Below, one piece after another: positions 8,316 to 16,588 of a stretch of 64,000 bases of DNA. The stretch spans positions 1-64,000 of the forward strand of contig NZ_RQJP01000004.1 of NCBI RefSeq assembly GCF_003858645.1, written 5' to 3'. Below the pieces are notes generated by a model. That model was not told the origin of the DNA and did no database searches. It saw only the letters and a program-made list of their open reading frames with translations. The stretch comes from Larkinella knui (GTDB taxonomy: Bacteria; Bacteroidota; Bacteroidia; Cytophagales; Spirosomataceae). The translations under genes and the position numbers were made by a program. Position 1 is the stretch's first letter. The number at the start of each line of letters is the position of its first letter.

Positions 8316-10178
8316 CTACCGGCCTAAATAAATCATTAAAATGGAAATATCGGAAGCACTGACACCACTAATGCGCGATGCCTGGCCAATGGTTTGCGGA
8401 CGGATTCGCTTCAGTTTTTCACGACCTTCAAACGACAAGGCCGACAACCGGTCAAAGTCGAAATCCGGTCGGATAATCAAATTTTCCAGCTTTTCCGTTC
8501 GCTCAACCATTAAGCGTTCTTTCTCAATATAGCTTTCATATTTTACCAAAATGACGGCTTCCTCAACGGTTTCCTCATTGAATGAATTCAGGTAACTCGC
8601 AACGTTGTCACCCAGCAGCGTTAGCTCTTTGCGATTAATTTCGGGTCGTCTCAACAGCGAATACGGCGATGTTTTCTCCCGGATCTGTGCGCTGCCCAAC
8701 GATTCAAGCAAGGTGTTTATCGTCTCCGGCTGCACTCGCATCTGCTTCATTTCGTCAAGAATTGCCGTTACGTTCTCCTGTTTAGTCTGCATCAAGTCGT
8801 ACCGTTCCTGAGAAGCGAGCCCAATTTTGTACCCTTTTTCGGTCAAACGAAGGTCGGCATTATCCTGCCGAAGGATGGTTCGATATTCCGCACGTGAGGT
8901 AAACATTCGGTACGGTTCTTCGGTCCCTTTGGTAATCAGATCATCGATCAGCACGCCAATGTAGGCTTCTGACCGTTTGAGCGTAAATTCTTCAAGTTCT
9001 TTTGCCGTATTATGTGCATTGATTCCGGCAATCAAACCTTGGCAGGCGGCTTCCTCATACCCCGTTGTTCCATTGATCTGACCGGCAAAAAAGAGTCCGC
9101 CGATCAACTGTGTTTCCAGCGTTTGCTTTAATTGCGTGGGTGGAAAGTAGTCATACTCGACAGCATAACCCGGCCGAAACATCTTGGCATTTCCAAAACC
9201 CGGTATTTTTCGCAGCGCTTTTATTTGCACATCTTCGGGCAAAGACGTTGAAAAACCATTCACATATACCTCAACGGTATCCCATCCTTCCGGTTCTACA
9301 AAAATCTGGTGTCGATCTTTATCGGCAAACCGGTTGATTTTATCTTCAACGGATGGGCAATACCGGGGGCCTAAACCCTTGATCCTGCCCGTAAACATGG
9401 GCGAACGTTCAAAACCGGTCTTCAATATTTCATGAACTTCCGGGTTTGTATAGGTGATCCAGCAGTGCCGTTGCTTGGTTAAAGCTGGCGTATTCATGTA
9501 AGAAAACTTGCCGGGATCTTCATCACCTGGCTGCTCTTCCATTAATGTATAGTTCAAACTACGGCCATCGACTCGTGGAGGAGTTCCGGTTTTCATTCGT
9601 CCTGCTTCAAATCCTAACTGTACTAATTGTTCGGTCAAACCCGTAGCCGACCGCTCTGCCGTTCTTCCTCCCCCAAATGTTTTCTCACCAATATATATTT
9701 TTCCATTCAGGAATGTTCCGTTTGTAAGTACAACCGAATCGGCCAGGATTTCCATTCCCATACTGGTTTTTACACCAACAACCCGTTTGTCTTTCACCAC
9801 GATTTCCGTTACCATGTCCTGCCAGAAATCCAGATTTGGGGTTTCTTCCAGCGTTTTGCGCCATTCAGTTGCAAACATCATTCGGTCACTTTGGCAACGC
9901 GGGCTCCACATCGCGGGTCCTTTCGACCGGTTTAGCATGCGAAATTGAATCATCGATTTATCACTAATGATTCCTGACTGTCCACCAAGCGCATCAATTT
10001 CCCGAACGATCTGCCCTTTTGCCACGCCACCCATCGCCGGATTGCATGACATTTGAGCAATCGTTTGCATGTTCATTGTAATTAGTAAAACGGACGAGCC
10101 CATGGTGGCTGCTGCTGCGGCAGCTTCACAACCAGCGTGGCCAGCTCCCACTACAATGACATCATACTTGTTGAACAT
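8316..10178 (-). CDS. mnmG: tRNA uridine-5-carboxymethylaminomethyl modification enzyme MnmG
   Basis: A 620-residue FAD protein (GidA). With MnmE it installs the carboxymethylaminomethyl group on U34 of tRNAs that read two-codon boxes. It shows the N-terminal dinucleotide motif [12 protein letters not shown] (about 10-21), the conserved [12 protein letters not shown] segment, and [19 protein letters not shown]. The C-terminal helical domain ends YLGR, with the [19 protein letters not shown] region typical of the family. The length is normal. It leads an operon with the methyltransferase downstream. A perfect -7 box lies about 80 bp upstream, and a parS-like palindrome falls inside the predicted leader. 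Genes of this family often sit close to oriC, as here. Confidence 0.97.
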   Translation of the reverse strand: MFNKYDVIVVGAGHAGCEAAAAAATMGSSVLLITMNMQTIAQMSCNPAMGGVAKGQIVREIDALGGQSGIISDKSMIQFRMLNRSKGPAMWSPRCQSDRMMFATEWRKTLEETPNLDFWQDMVTEIVVKDKRVVGVKTSMGMEILADSVVLTNGTFLNGKIYIGEKTFGGGRTAERSATGLTEQLVQLGFEAGRMKTGTPPRVDGRSLNYTLMEEQPGDEDPGKFSYMNTPALTKQRHCWITYTNPEVHEILKTGFERSPMFTGRIKGLGPRYCPSVEDKINRFADKDRHQIFVEPEGWDTVEVYVNGFSTSLPEDVQIKALRKIPGFGNAKMFRPGYAVEYDYFPPTQLKQTLETQLIGGLFFAGQINGTTGYEEAACQGLIAGINAHNTAKELEEFTLKRSEAYIGVLIDDLITKGTEEPYRMFTSRAEYRTILRQDNADLRLTEKGYKIGLASQERYDLMQTKQENVTAILDEMKQMRVQPETINTLLESLGSAQIREKTSPYSLLRRPEINRKELTLLGDNVASYLNSFNEETVEEAVILVKYESYIEKERLMVERTEKLENLIIRPDFDFDRLSALSFEGREKLKRIRPQTIGQASRISGVSASDISILMIYLGR

Positions 10179-10209
10179 ATATTTTCAATTTTTATAAAGT
10201 TTGAAAAAA

Positions 10210-10226
10210 TGTTCCACGTGGAAACA
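10210..10226. other. parS: parS-like palindrome (possible ParB binding site)
   Basis: TGTTCCACGTGGAAACA is the parS consensus TGTTnCACGTGnAACA with one extra A in the right arm, or 14 of 16 positions if read without a gap. CACGTG is at 10215-10220. It lies 4.5 kb from the oriC candidate and 32 bp upstream of mnmG, a typical parS setting. ParB tolerance of the insertion cannot be judged from sequence. Confidence 0.45.
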
Positions 10227-10256
10227 TTTCACAACACGTCAGAAAAAACACAAATG

Positions 10257-10264
10257 CAAAAATA
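10257..10264 (-). promoter_or_regulatory. -7 promoter box for mnmG
   Basis: The minus strand reads TATTTTTG, a perfect match to TAnnTTTG, 79 bp upstream of the mnmG ATG. No clear TTTG is seen at the -33 position. Transcripts starting here would carry the parS-like palindrome in the leader. Confidence 0.5.
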
Positions 10265-10333
10265 GAAATTATTAGAAGCGTAACTGATAAGGGTTGTTAA
10301 AATCAACGCAGTAGATCCGGAAAAGATTCAAAC

Positions 10334-10354
10334 AAAAAAAGGGGCCGAAGCCCC
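10334..10354 (-). terminator. Intrinsic terminator after the DUF4175 gene
   Basis: On the minus strand GGGGC, the stable tetraloop TTCG, and GCCCC are followed by seven T residues. It begins 6 bp after the stop codon of the large coiled-coil gene. Confidence 0.93.
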
Positions 10355-10359
10355 TTAAC

Positions 10360-13300
10360 TTACTTTAACTTTTTAAGATACGAATCTACTTCCCTTTTGT
10401 AGAATGGAGAAAAATCAGGCGGAACCGATCGCAATAATTCAACCTGCTTTTTTTTATCTTTTACTAATTGTTCATACTGAGGAGGTGGATTCCGCAAAAC
10501 CGGTTTCGCTGATTCCGCTTTACGCTGCAAATCTTCTTCCTGCTCTTTCATGGCTTTTTCAGATTCCAATAAACGAATCAACATTTCCTGCTGCCGTTTG
10601 ATCGTGTTCTGCGTAACCCTTTTATTGACCAGATCCGTTTCTGTCTCATCCATTTTGTTCATGATGTCATTCATTTCGCCACCCAGTTTCTTACCCAATT
10701 CGGTGCCTTTTTGGGCGTCCTGAAGCTCTTTCAGCATTTTTCGCATCATCGCTTGTTCGGCCGCCAAACGGGAAAGCTCTTCCGACATACCGCGCCCCCC
10801 TTTTCCGCCCTGCCCTTCTTTCATGAGTTTTTGCATCCGCTCATTCAATTGCTTTTGCATTTCCCCCATCGACATGCTCTTGCCTTTCCCTTTTTTCTTC
10901 CCTTTTCCAGAGCCCGAAGCCGACATTTGACTCATTTGCTCCTGCATTTGTTTGAAAACATCACTAAGCATTAGCGAAAGATTGTTGATGGAAGTCATGG
11001 CAAACTGCTGCTTCGATGTAGCAACATTCAATCGACGTTCGCGAATATATTTGACACTTTCATCCATGTATCCCTTCATGCTGTTCAGCTCGCGTGTCAC
11101 AAACGACTGAATTTGGAGGACCCGATTAGCCAGTGCGTATAAGCTGTCTTCGATGATTTTCGCGTCATCCTGTAACTTCAGCTGGTCCTGGGCAAGTTTT
11201 ACAAAGCGAGGATCTTGCAGCGAAACCGCCTTGAAATCCTTCATGACACGCTCCTGATCAAATGAAAGTTGAATCAGATTTTCAAGGATGTCACGAAGAT
11301 CATCCATGTTTTCCTGCGATTCTTCCATCTCAGCCGACTGCTGTTGCTGCTCCAATTCCTGGCTCAACTTCTTCATTTGCTTGGCGGCATTCTTCTGCGA
11401 CTTGGAAGCTTTACTGTTTTGCTTCTGATCGAGTTGCTTCTGACTTTCCTGTTGCTCGTTGCTGATTTCCTGCTGAAGATCTTCATGCGTATCTTTTTCT
11501 TCCGCATTTTTCATTTCTTCCGCCATTTTCTCGATCTCCTTCAAATCCTCGCGCGTCTTTTCAAACTCTTTGTTAAGCTCTTCCTGCTTTTTGCTCAACT
11601 CAGCGTTATCTTCTTTTTTAGCATTTTCGTCTTTCTTGGAATCGCCATTTTGGTCTTTCTTATCAGCATTATCCTCCTTTTTTGACTGCTGAGTATCCTC
11701 TTTTTTCGACTGTGACTTTTCGTCTTTCTTCGATTTTTCGTCGTCTTTTTTCGATTGAGCCTTATCGTCCTTGTCTTTCTGCGCTTCCTGTTTTTCAGTT
11801 TCAGCCGCCAGTTTCTCCTGCTTTTCGGCTTGCTTTTCCAGGTCTTTGATGGTATTCTCCATCTTCTGTTCCATTTGAAGCTGCTTGAAAAGCTCCAGCG
11901 CGCGCTCCAGCTCTTTCTCTAAATTCTTCTCTTTATTCTTCAGCCGATCAAGCATGTCGATCATTTTATCGTCCTGCTTTTGCTCCAGCATCTTTTTCAG
12001 CTCTTCGTAAAGCTTCTGCGTTTCCGGGTCCATCAGCTCGTTCATGAGCTTTTGCAGCTGCTCGAATTTCTGGAGCATTTCCGGATTCTGGTTGTTAAAC
12101 CGCTGCTGGCGTTCGTTACTAGTCTTGTTTTGTTCCTGTAACTCTTTCAGTTCCTGCATCAATTCTTCCCGCTTTTTCAGCAAATCCTCAGCCTGTTTCT
12201 TGTCCTGAAAATCCAGATTTTTCTTGGTCTGAAGGCGGTTTTCCAGCGAATTCAAATCCTTTTTCAGCTGCTGGGCTTTCGTCAACGTTTTGCTAATCTG
12301 GTTTTCTGTTTTCTGGGAAGATTGTTCAGCGGCTTCTGCCAGCTTGGCCTGGTCGGGAACGGCAAACTGAGCAAAGGTGGAACGGGCGCTTTTATAGCCG
12401 TTTACAACGTCATTATCCCACACCTGAACGAAATATTCAAGCCGGTCACCAGGTTGCATTTTCAAGCTATCAAGCCCCCACTGGTAGTAAAAATTCTGGG
12501 TAGCTGCCGATCGGTTGAACGGAACAGAGCGGGTTAGAAACTTATCCGGCGAATTTTGGCCCGCCCGAATCACTTTATACATCACCTTCAAATTGGAAAA
12601 GCCATAGTCATCCGTAATGGTCCCTCCCAGCATAACGTAATTGTAAAAAGTGGTATCCTTGAAATTCTCGAGCGAAACTTGCGGAAACTTGTCATTGACC
12701 ACGTTCAAGGTATACTGAATATTGTCCCGGCTGGCGGCTACTTTATTTTTTAGTGAGACGGAATAGGTCGATGATTTTTTAACTACCCGTGAAAACTCGA
12801 ACTCATCGGACGATTGTTTGTCGGCTACCAGCCCGCGTGGCTCATTCCCAAACCGAACCATTACGGAGTCCGTATTGGCCGCCGAAAACCGCCAGGTAAC
12901 CTGCGTTCCTTCCGGGACCAGCAGATTGCCAACGTTCGAAAGTTGTTCAGACGGTTTGTTGAGGTAAGATGGATAAACCAGACTGACATCAAACGAAAGC
13001 AAACCCGGGCGGTCCAGAACCGTTAATTCATACCCCGGCGAATTGAATCCGACGGCTTCAAAACGAAAAGGAATGTCACGCTGAACATTATCGAATGTAT
13101 ACGTAAAAAGCCCTTTGCCGTCGTTATTCAGCTTGAAACGGGTGTTATTCGAAACCAGATAGACGTCTTGTGGCAACGCATTGCCTTTCAATTGTAGCTC
13201 GAGTGTATAATCCTCATTCCGAAATGCCTTGAGATTTTTGTTGCGCAACTGAAACTGAAACGGCGCTTCTTCGGCAAATTCCTGGTCGTAGCTGATGATC

Positions 13301-13851
13301 CGTTTCGAAGTACTGGTCAGGAAAGCCGGATACAGCAGCAGTAAGCCGCCAATGATAAAAGCCGGAATGATGGCAAACTTGATGAAGCGACGGTTTTGAT
13401 TGATCTGGATCGCGTCGGCAAACCGGACAATCAGCAGTTGTTTGGAACGCTGGTTGATGCTGGCTTCGAGCAGGTCGCTTTGCTGGCGGGTAAGTGACCG
13501 GAGTTGCAGTGTATTCAGCAACTTATCCCCTACTTCCGGGAAAAACCGCCCAATCTGTTGAGCCGCTTCTTCGTTGGTCAACGATTTTCCGATGCCATAC
13601 AAATGTACCAAAGGGTTAATTACCCAATAATACAAAGCCAGCAACATTACCGTTAAGGAACCAAAAAACAACACACCCCGAACGGGCGAACTGAAACGGC
13701 CAAAAAATTCGGCCGTATTCATCAGTAAATAGATCGACAAAGAAAAGGCAATGAAGAAAATGGCGCCTTTCGCAATCTGGTTGATGTAAAATTTCTTCCG
13801 GTATTCTTCAATACGCAGCAGCAGCGTTTGAATGGATTCTTGCATCTGCAT
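10360..13851 (-). CDS. DUF4175-family membrane protein with very long coiled coil
   Basis: About 1163 residues from the ATG at 13851 (another ATG at 13845; an upstream in-frame start at 13893 adds a poorly supported 14 residues). Two N-terminal membrane segments (about 25-45 and 55-75) and one near residue 155-175 are followed by beta-rich extracytoplasmic domains. From about residue 500 there is an extended Gln/Glu/Lys coiled coil, interrupted by a low-complexity Lys/Asp/Ser tract (about 700-760). A Gly/Lys/Met-rich stretch (GSGKGKKKGKGKSMSMGEM) follows near residue 985. The order matches the Bacteroidota family DUF4175, whose function is not established. A mechanical or scaffold role at the envelope is inference. 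It stands with its own terminator next to mnmG. Confidence 0.85.
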   Translation of the reverse strand: MQMQESIQTLLLRIEEYRKKFYINQIAKGAIFFIAFSLSIYLLMNTAEFFGRFSSPVRGVLFFGSLTVMLLALYYWVINPLVHLYGIGKSLTNEEAAQQIGRFFPEVGDKLLNTLQLRSLTRQQSDLLEASINQRSKQLLIVRFADAIQINQNRRFIKFAIIPAFIIGGLLLLYPAFLTSTSKRIISYDQEFAEEAPFQFQLRNKNLKAFRNEDYTLELQLKGNALPQDVYLVSNNTRFKLNNDGKGLFTYTFDNVQRDIPFRFEAVGFNSPGYELTVLDRPGLLSFDVSLVYPSYLNKPSEQLSNVGNLLVPEGTQVTWRFSAANTDSVMVRFGNEPRGLVADKQSSDEFEFSRVVKKSSTYSVSLKNKVAASRDNIQYTLNVVNDKFPQVSLENFKDTTFYNYVMLGGTITDDYGFSNLKVMYKVIRAGQNSPDKFLTRSVPFNRSAATQNFYYQWGLDSLKMQPGDRLEYFVQVWDNDVVNGYKSARSTFAQFAVPDQAKLAEAAEQSSQKTENQISKTLTKAQQLKKDLNSLENRLQTKKNLDFQDKKQAEDLLKKREELMQELKELQEQNKTSNERQQRFNNQNPEMLQKFEQLQKLMNELMDPETQKLYEELKKMLEQKQDDKMIDMLDRLKNKEKNLEKELERALELFKQLQMEQKMENTIKDLEKQAEKQEKLAAETEKQEAQKDKDDKAQSKKDDEKSKKDEKSQSKKEDTQQSKKEDNADKKDQNGDSKKDENAKKEDNAELSKKQEELNKEFEKTREDLKEIEKMAEEMKNAEEKDTHEDLQQEISNEQQESQKQLDQKQNSKASKSQKNAAKQMKKLSQELEQQQQSAEMEESQENMDDLRDILENLIQLSFDQERVMKDFKAVSLQDPRFVKLAQDQLKLQDDAKIIEDSLYALANRVLQIQSFVTRELNSMKGYMDESVKYIRERRLNVATSKQQFAMTSINNLSLMLSDVFKQMQEQMSQMSASGSGKGKKKGKGKSMSMGEMQKQLNERMQKLMKEGQGGKGGRGMSEELSRLAAEQAMMRKMLKELQDAQKGTELGKKLGGEMNDIMNKMDETETDLVNKRVTQNTIKRQQEMLIRLLESEKAMKEQEEDLQRKAESAKPVLRNPPPQYEQLVKDKKKQVELLRSVPPDFSPFYKREVDSYLKKLK

Positions 13852-13957
13852 CGGTATAATCTTAAAGGGTTGACACTGCTCTGGTACGCACAATTCTAGA
13901 TCCTAACTGAAGATAATCAATTGAACCTTAACTTCCTTTAGATAACGAAAAAGATCG

Positions 13958-14344
13958 TTACACAATTTTATCAGGTGGACCTACCGCCTGATTTTCGGAT
14001 GAATCGAGGTACTCGCTAAAATATGTAATGACGTGAAGTTTCAGAAAATTCTCCTGCGTCAGCAAGTCTACATACGGGACTTTCTGCACCAGCTTCCAAT
14101 GCGGCCAGCCGTCCTGATCAGTTCCGATCAATTCGTAGTAGCCTGAAAAACTCAAAACTTTACAAATCGCAATGTGCATCAAATCCTGCTTTTGTTCTTT
14201 CGTAAAAACCTGCGTTCCACGGCCCAATTCCTGGACGCCAATCAGAAACAACACGCTGTTTAAATCCGCGGGGCGTTTGCCGACGGTTTTTTCCAGATAG
14301 TCCAATACCTGCTCCCACTCCTGTTCAATTTCCTGTGTAATCAT
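13958..14344 (-). CDS. Conserved hypothetical protein (128 aa)
   Basis: A small acidic cytoplasmic protein with no signal peptide or membrane segment, apparently mostly helical. It starts MITQEIEQEWEQVLDYLE and contains KRPADLNSVLFLIGVQELG. Its middle (KEQKQDLMHIAICKVLSF) looks like an amphipathic helix bundle. I recognise it as the kind of uncharacterised protein conserved among Cytophagales but cannot name a function. It lies 106 bp upstream of the DUF4175 gene on the same strand, so co-transcription is possible, and it is divergent from the comF-like gene. Confidence 0.7.
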   Translation of the reverse strand: MITQEIEQEWEQVLDYLEKTVGKRPADLNSVLFLIGVQELGRGTQVFTKEQKQDLMHIAICKVLSFSGYYELIGTDQDGWPHWKLVQKVPYVDLLTQENFLKLHVITYFSEYLDSSENQAVGPPDKIV

Positions 14345-14476
14345 TTTTTATAAAGATTATGGACTTTGTGTCCTCGTTTTTATGACTTTTTCCGCCCCCA
14401 TTCGTCACATAGTAAAGCAAAAGAGGAACGCATTATCCGAGTTGTTGCATCAAAATACTTTCAACTACCTAAGTTC

Positions 14477-15193
14477 GTGAAAAGCATTGGAAAACTAGTT
14501 ACCGGCGGCTTTCGGGAGCTGCTAAATCTTTTCTACCCAAACCCATGTCTTCTGTGCCGAAACACGTTGCAGAGCCAGGAAGAACAGATCTGCACGGCTT
14601 GTCGGCTCAAATTGCCCGAAACCGGCCAGCACCGGGGTGAAGCGATGGCATCGGGACAGATTAAGTTTGCTGGAAAAGTGCCCGTGGAGTTTGTGTATGC
14701 TTACCTCTACTTTAACAAAAAGGGAAAAACGCAACGGCTGATTCATGCCTTGAAATACCGCAACCGCAAAGACATCGGAAGTTTGCTGGGTCGCTGGTAT
14801 GGTTACCAACTGAAAACCGAAAGCCAGCTACATGAGCAGATCGACCTGATTGTGGGCGTACCGCTCCACCCGGCCAAACTTCGGCAACGCGGCTACAACC
14901 AGAGCGACTGGTTTGCGATGGGACTAGCGGAAACACTTGAAATCCCTTGGAGTGATCAGGCACTGGTACGAAATCAATATACGGTTAGCCAAACCGGTAA
15001 GGACCGAATCGAGCGCTGGCAGAATGTTAGCAATGTCTTCGAAGTCAAAAACCCGGATTTAGTGGCAAATAAGCGGATTTTATTGGTAGATGACGTCTTG
15101 ACTACCGGAGCTACTTTGGAAGCTTGCACGGCCACGTTACTGGCCTCAAACAGCCGATCTGTTGGTATTATAACACTAGCGGCCACCCGATGA
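14477..15193 (+). CDS. ComF-family phosphoribosyltransferase
   Basis: About 238 residues from a GTG at 14477; a TTG at 14366 would give 275 residues, and no in-frame ATG precedes the first motif, so the start is uncertain. A double zinc knuckle (NPCLLCRNTL ... QICTACRLKL) is followed by a type I phosphoribosyltransferase fold. The PRPP-binding motif is ILLVDDVLTTGATLEAC, and the ComF signature is VPLHPAKLRQRGYNQ. ComF relatives are needed for DNA uptake in naturally transformable bacteria, but many non-competent species keep them and the substrate is unclear. The gene is convergent with gldJ. Its stop codon falls inside a hairpin. Confidence 0.85.
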   Translation: MKSIGKLVTGGFRELLNLFYPNPCLLCRNTLQSQEEQICTACRLKLPETGQHRGEAMASGQIKFAGKVPVEFVYAYLYFNKKGKTQRLIHALKYRNRKDIGSLLGRWYGYQLKTESQLHEQIDLIVGVPLHPAKLRQRGYNQSDWFAMGLAETLEIPWSDQALVRNQYTVSQTGKDRIERWQNVSNVFEVKNPDLVANKRILLVDDVLTTGATLEACTATLLASNSRSVGIITLAATR

Positions 15194-15206
15194 TCGGATG
15201 GCCGCT
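15178..15206. terminator. Hairpin between convergent comF-like gene and gldJ
   Basis: Arms AGCGGCCACCCGAT and ATCGGATGGCCGCT pair with one mismatch around a single base. The comF-like stop codon lies within it. There is no long T-run on either strand, so termination strength is uncertain. Confidence 0.5.
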
Positions 15207-15229
15207 GAAAAATTCGGGTAATTACGTCT

Positions 15230-16498
15230 TTATTTGTTCCGGCCACCGGCAATCATCGCGCAACGAAAACCGATCGTGGCCGTTGCTGAATCCTGGGCCA
15301 TAAACCGGCGCGTACCGGGTGCCAGCCAATAGGCTACATCAGCCCAGGAACCGCCTTTGTAAACCCGTAATTTATCGTTGATGATCGAGTTACCGTTTTT
15401 GGTATCGTAGTTCTTCTCCTCATCCTGATACCCATCCCGACGCAGCGGGTTGAGGTCATTCATATCCTGATACGACAGCGGACGATACACGTCATAGACC
15501 CACTCATTTACGTTTCCGGCCATGTTATACAGACCGAAATCGTTGGGTAAATACGTATAGATCTCAGCCGTAATAATTGCGGCATCGTTCGATTTACCGG
15601 CAATACCGGCATAGTCACCACGACCACGTTTGAAGTTCGCCATCATCTGGCCTTGTTTCCGGCCTTTCTTGGCGTTCCGAACCGAAGAACCGTCCCACGG
15701 ATAAATCCGCTGATTCGACTGGTTTTCGTCGATATACTGCGTGCCGATCATGGCTTTAGCCGCGTATTCCCATTCGGCTTCGGATGGTAACCGGTAGTTC
15801 GGCAATACATTGCCGCTTTCCATCGACGCCGTTGTTTGCGAATTCTTGGCTACCGCCTGTTCGCCCTCAGCCGCTGGCGCTGCTTCTTCTTTTTTCTTGC
15901 GCTTCAGCGAGAATCCTTTTTTCTTGGTACCGGTGCTGCCTTTTTGGGCCAGATTGGCGTTTACGGCATCCGTCCGCCAGGTCGAATAATCCACGGCCTG
16001 CTCCCACGACACCCCAACGACCGGATAATACCGGAAGCCCGGGAAACGCAGGTATTGCGTCACGTAGGGATCATTGTAGGAAAGCGGGTTTTTCCAGACG
16101 TTCGTGTCAGGCAAGGCGCGGGTGTATACTTCTTCCGATGAATCGCGCTGAATCGCGTCGAGGTATTCCAGGTAGTGAATGTTGGCAATTTCGGTTTCGT
16201 CCATGTAGAACGACTGAATGCTGACGGTGCGCTCACGGTTGTCGCGCGAGTTCATCACATCCTCTTCCAGCGCGCCCATCGTGAAACGGCCTCCTTCAAT
16301 GAACACCAGGTTCGGGCCGGCCGATTGTCCTCTGTACTTCGCTACCTGAAATCCATTTTCCTTGTTGTAATTGATACCAGTGGCTGTACTCTCCTTTCCC
16401 GGCTTCACGCTGGTCGGGTGCTTGGACTTACACGCGCCTAAAACTGCGGCAAAAGCCAGCAGATAGACCATCGAGCGTAACGGTTGTTTTCGATTCAT
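15230..16498 (-). CDS. gldJ: Gliding motility lipoprotein GldJ
   Basis: A 422-residue lipoprotein with signal peptide and lipobox LGAC (C23). The body is a formylglycine-generating-enzyme/sulfatase-modifying fold (SUMF1 type). GldJ-specific wording includes YRGQSAGPNLVFIEGGRFTM (about 55-74), SFYMDETEIANIHYLEYLDA and YLRFPGFRYYPVVGVSWEQA; the end is the FGE-like GSWADVAYWLAPGTRRFMAQ. In Flavobacterium johnsoniae GldJ is essential for gliding and stabilises GldK of the type IX secretion machine; here that role is inferred. There is a Lys-rich insertion near residue 195-215 (KKKGFSLKRKKKEE). No other gld gene is adjacent. A perfect -7 box lies just upstream. Confidence 0.88.
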   Translation of the reverse strand: MNRKQPLRSMVYLLAFAAVLGACKSKHPTSVKPGKESTATGINYNKENGFQVAKYRGQSAGPNLVFIEGGRFTMGALEEDVMNSRDNRERTVSIQSFYMDETEIANIHYLEYLDAIQRDSSEEVYTRALPDTNVWKNPLSYNDPYVTQYLRFPGFRYYPVVGVSWEQAVDYSTWRTDAVNANLAQKGSTGTKKKGFSLKRKKKEEAAPAAEGEQAVAKNSQTTASMESGNVLPNYRLPSEAEWEYAAKAMIGTQYIDENQSNQRIYPWDGSSVRNAKKGRKQGQMMANFKRGRGDYAGIAGKSNDAAIITAEIYTYLPNDFGLYNMAGNVNEWVYDVYRPLSYQDMNDLNPLRRDGYQDEEKNYDTKNGNSIINDKLRVYKGGSWADVAYWLAPGTRRFMAQDSATATIGFRCAMIAGGRNK

Positions 16499-16523
16499 TG
16501 TGATTAGGTAACTAATAGAATTT

Positions 16524-16531
16524 CAAAATTA
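16524..16531 (-). promoter_or_regulatory. -7 promoter box for gldJ
   Basis: The minus strand reads TAATTTTG, a perfect match to TAnnTTTG, 25 bp upstream of the gldJ ATG. No well-placed -33 TTTG is apparent. It implies a very short leader and transcription separate from mfd. Confidence 0.5.
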
Positions 16532-16588
16532 CAGTTTGTCAGGAAACTTTCACGATTACAAATAGCCGGATCTTATAATTTCCGGCCA

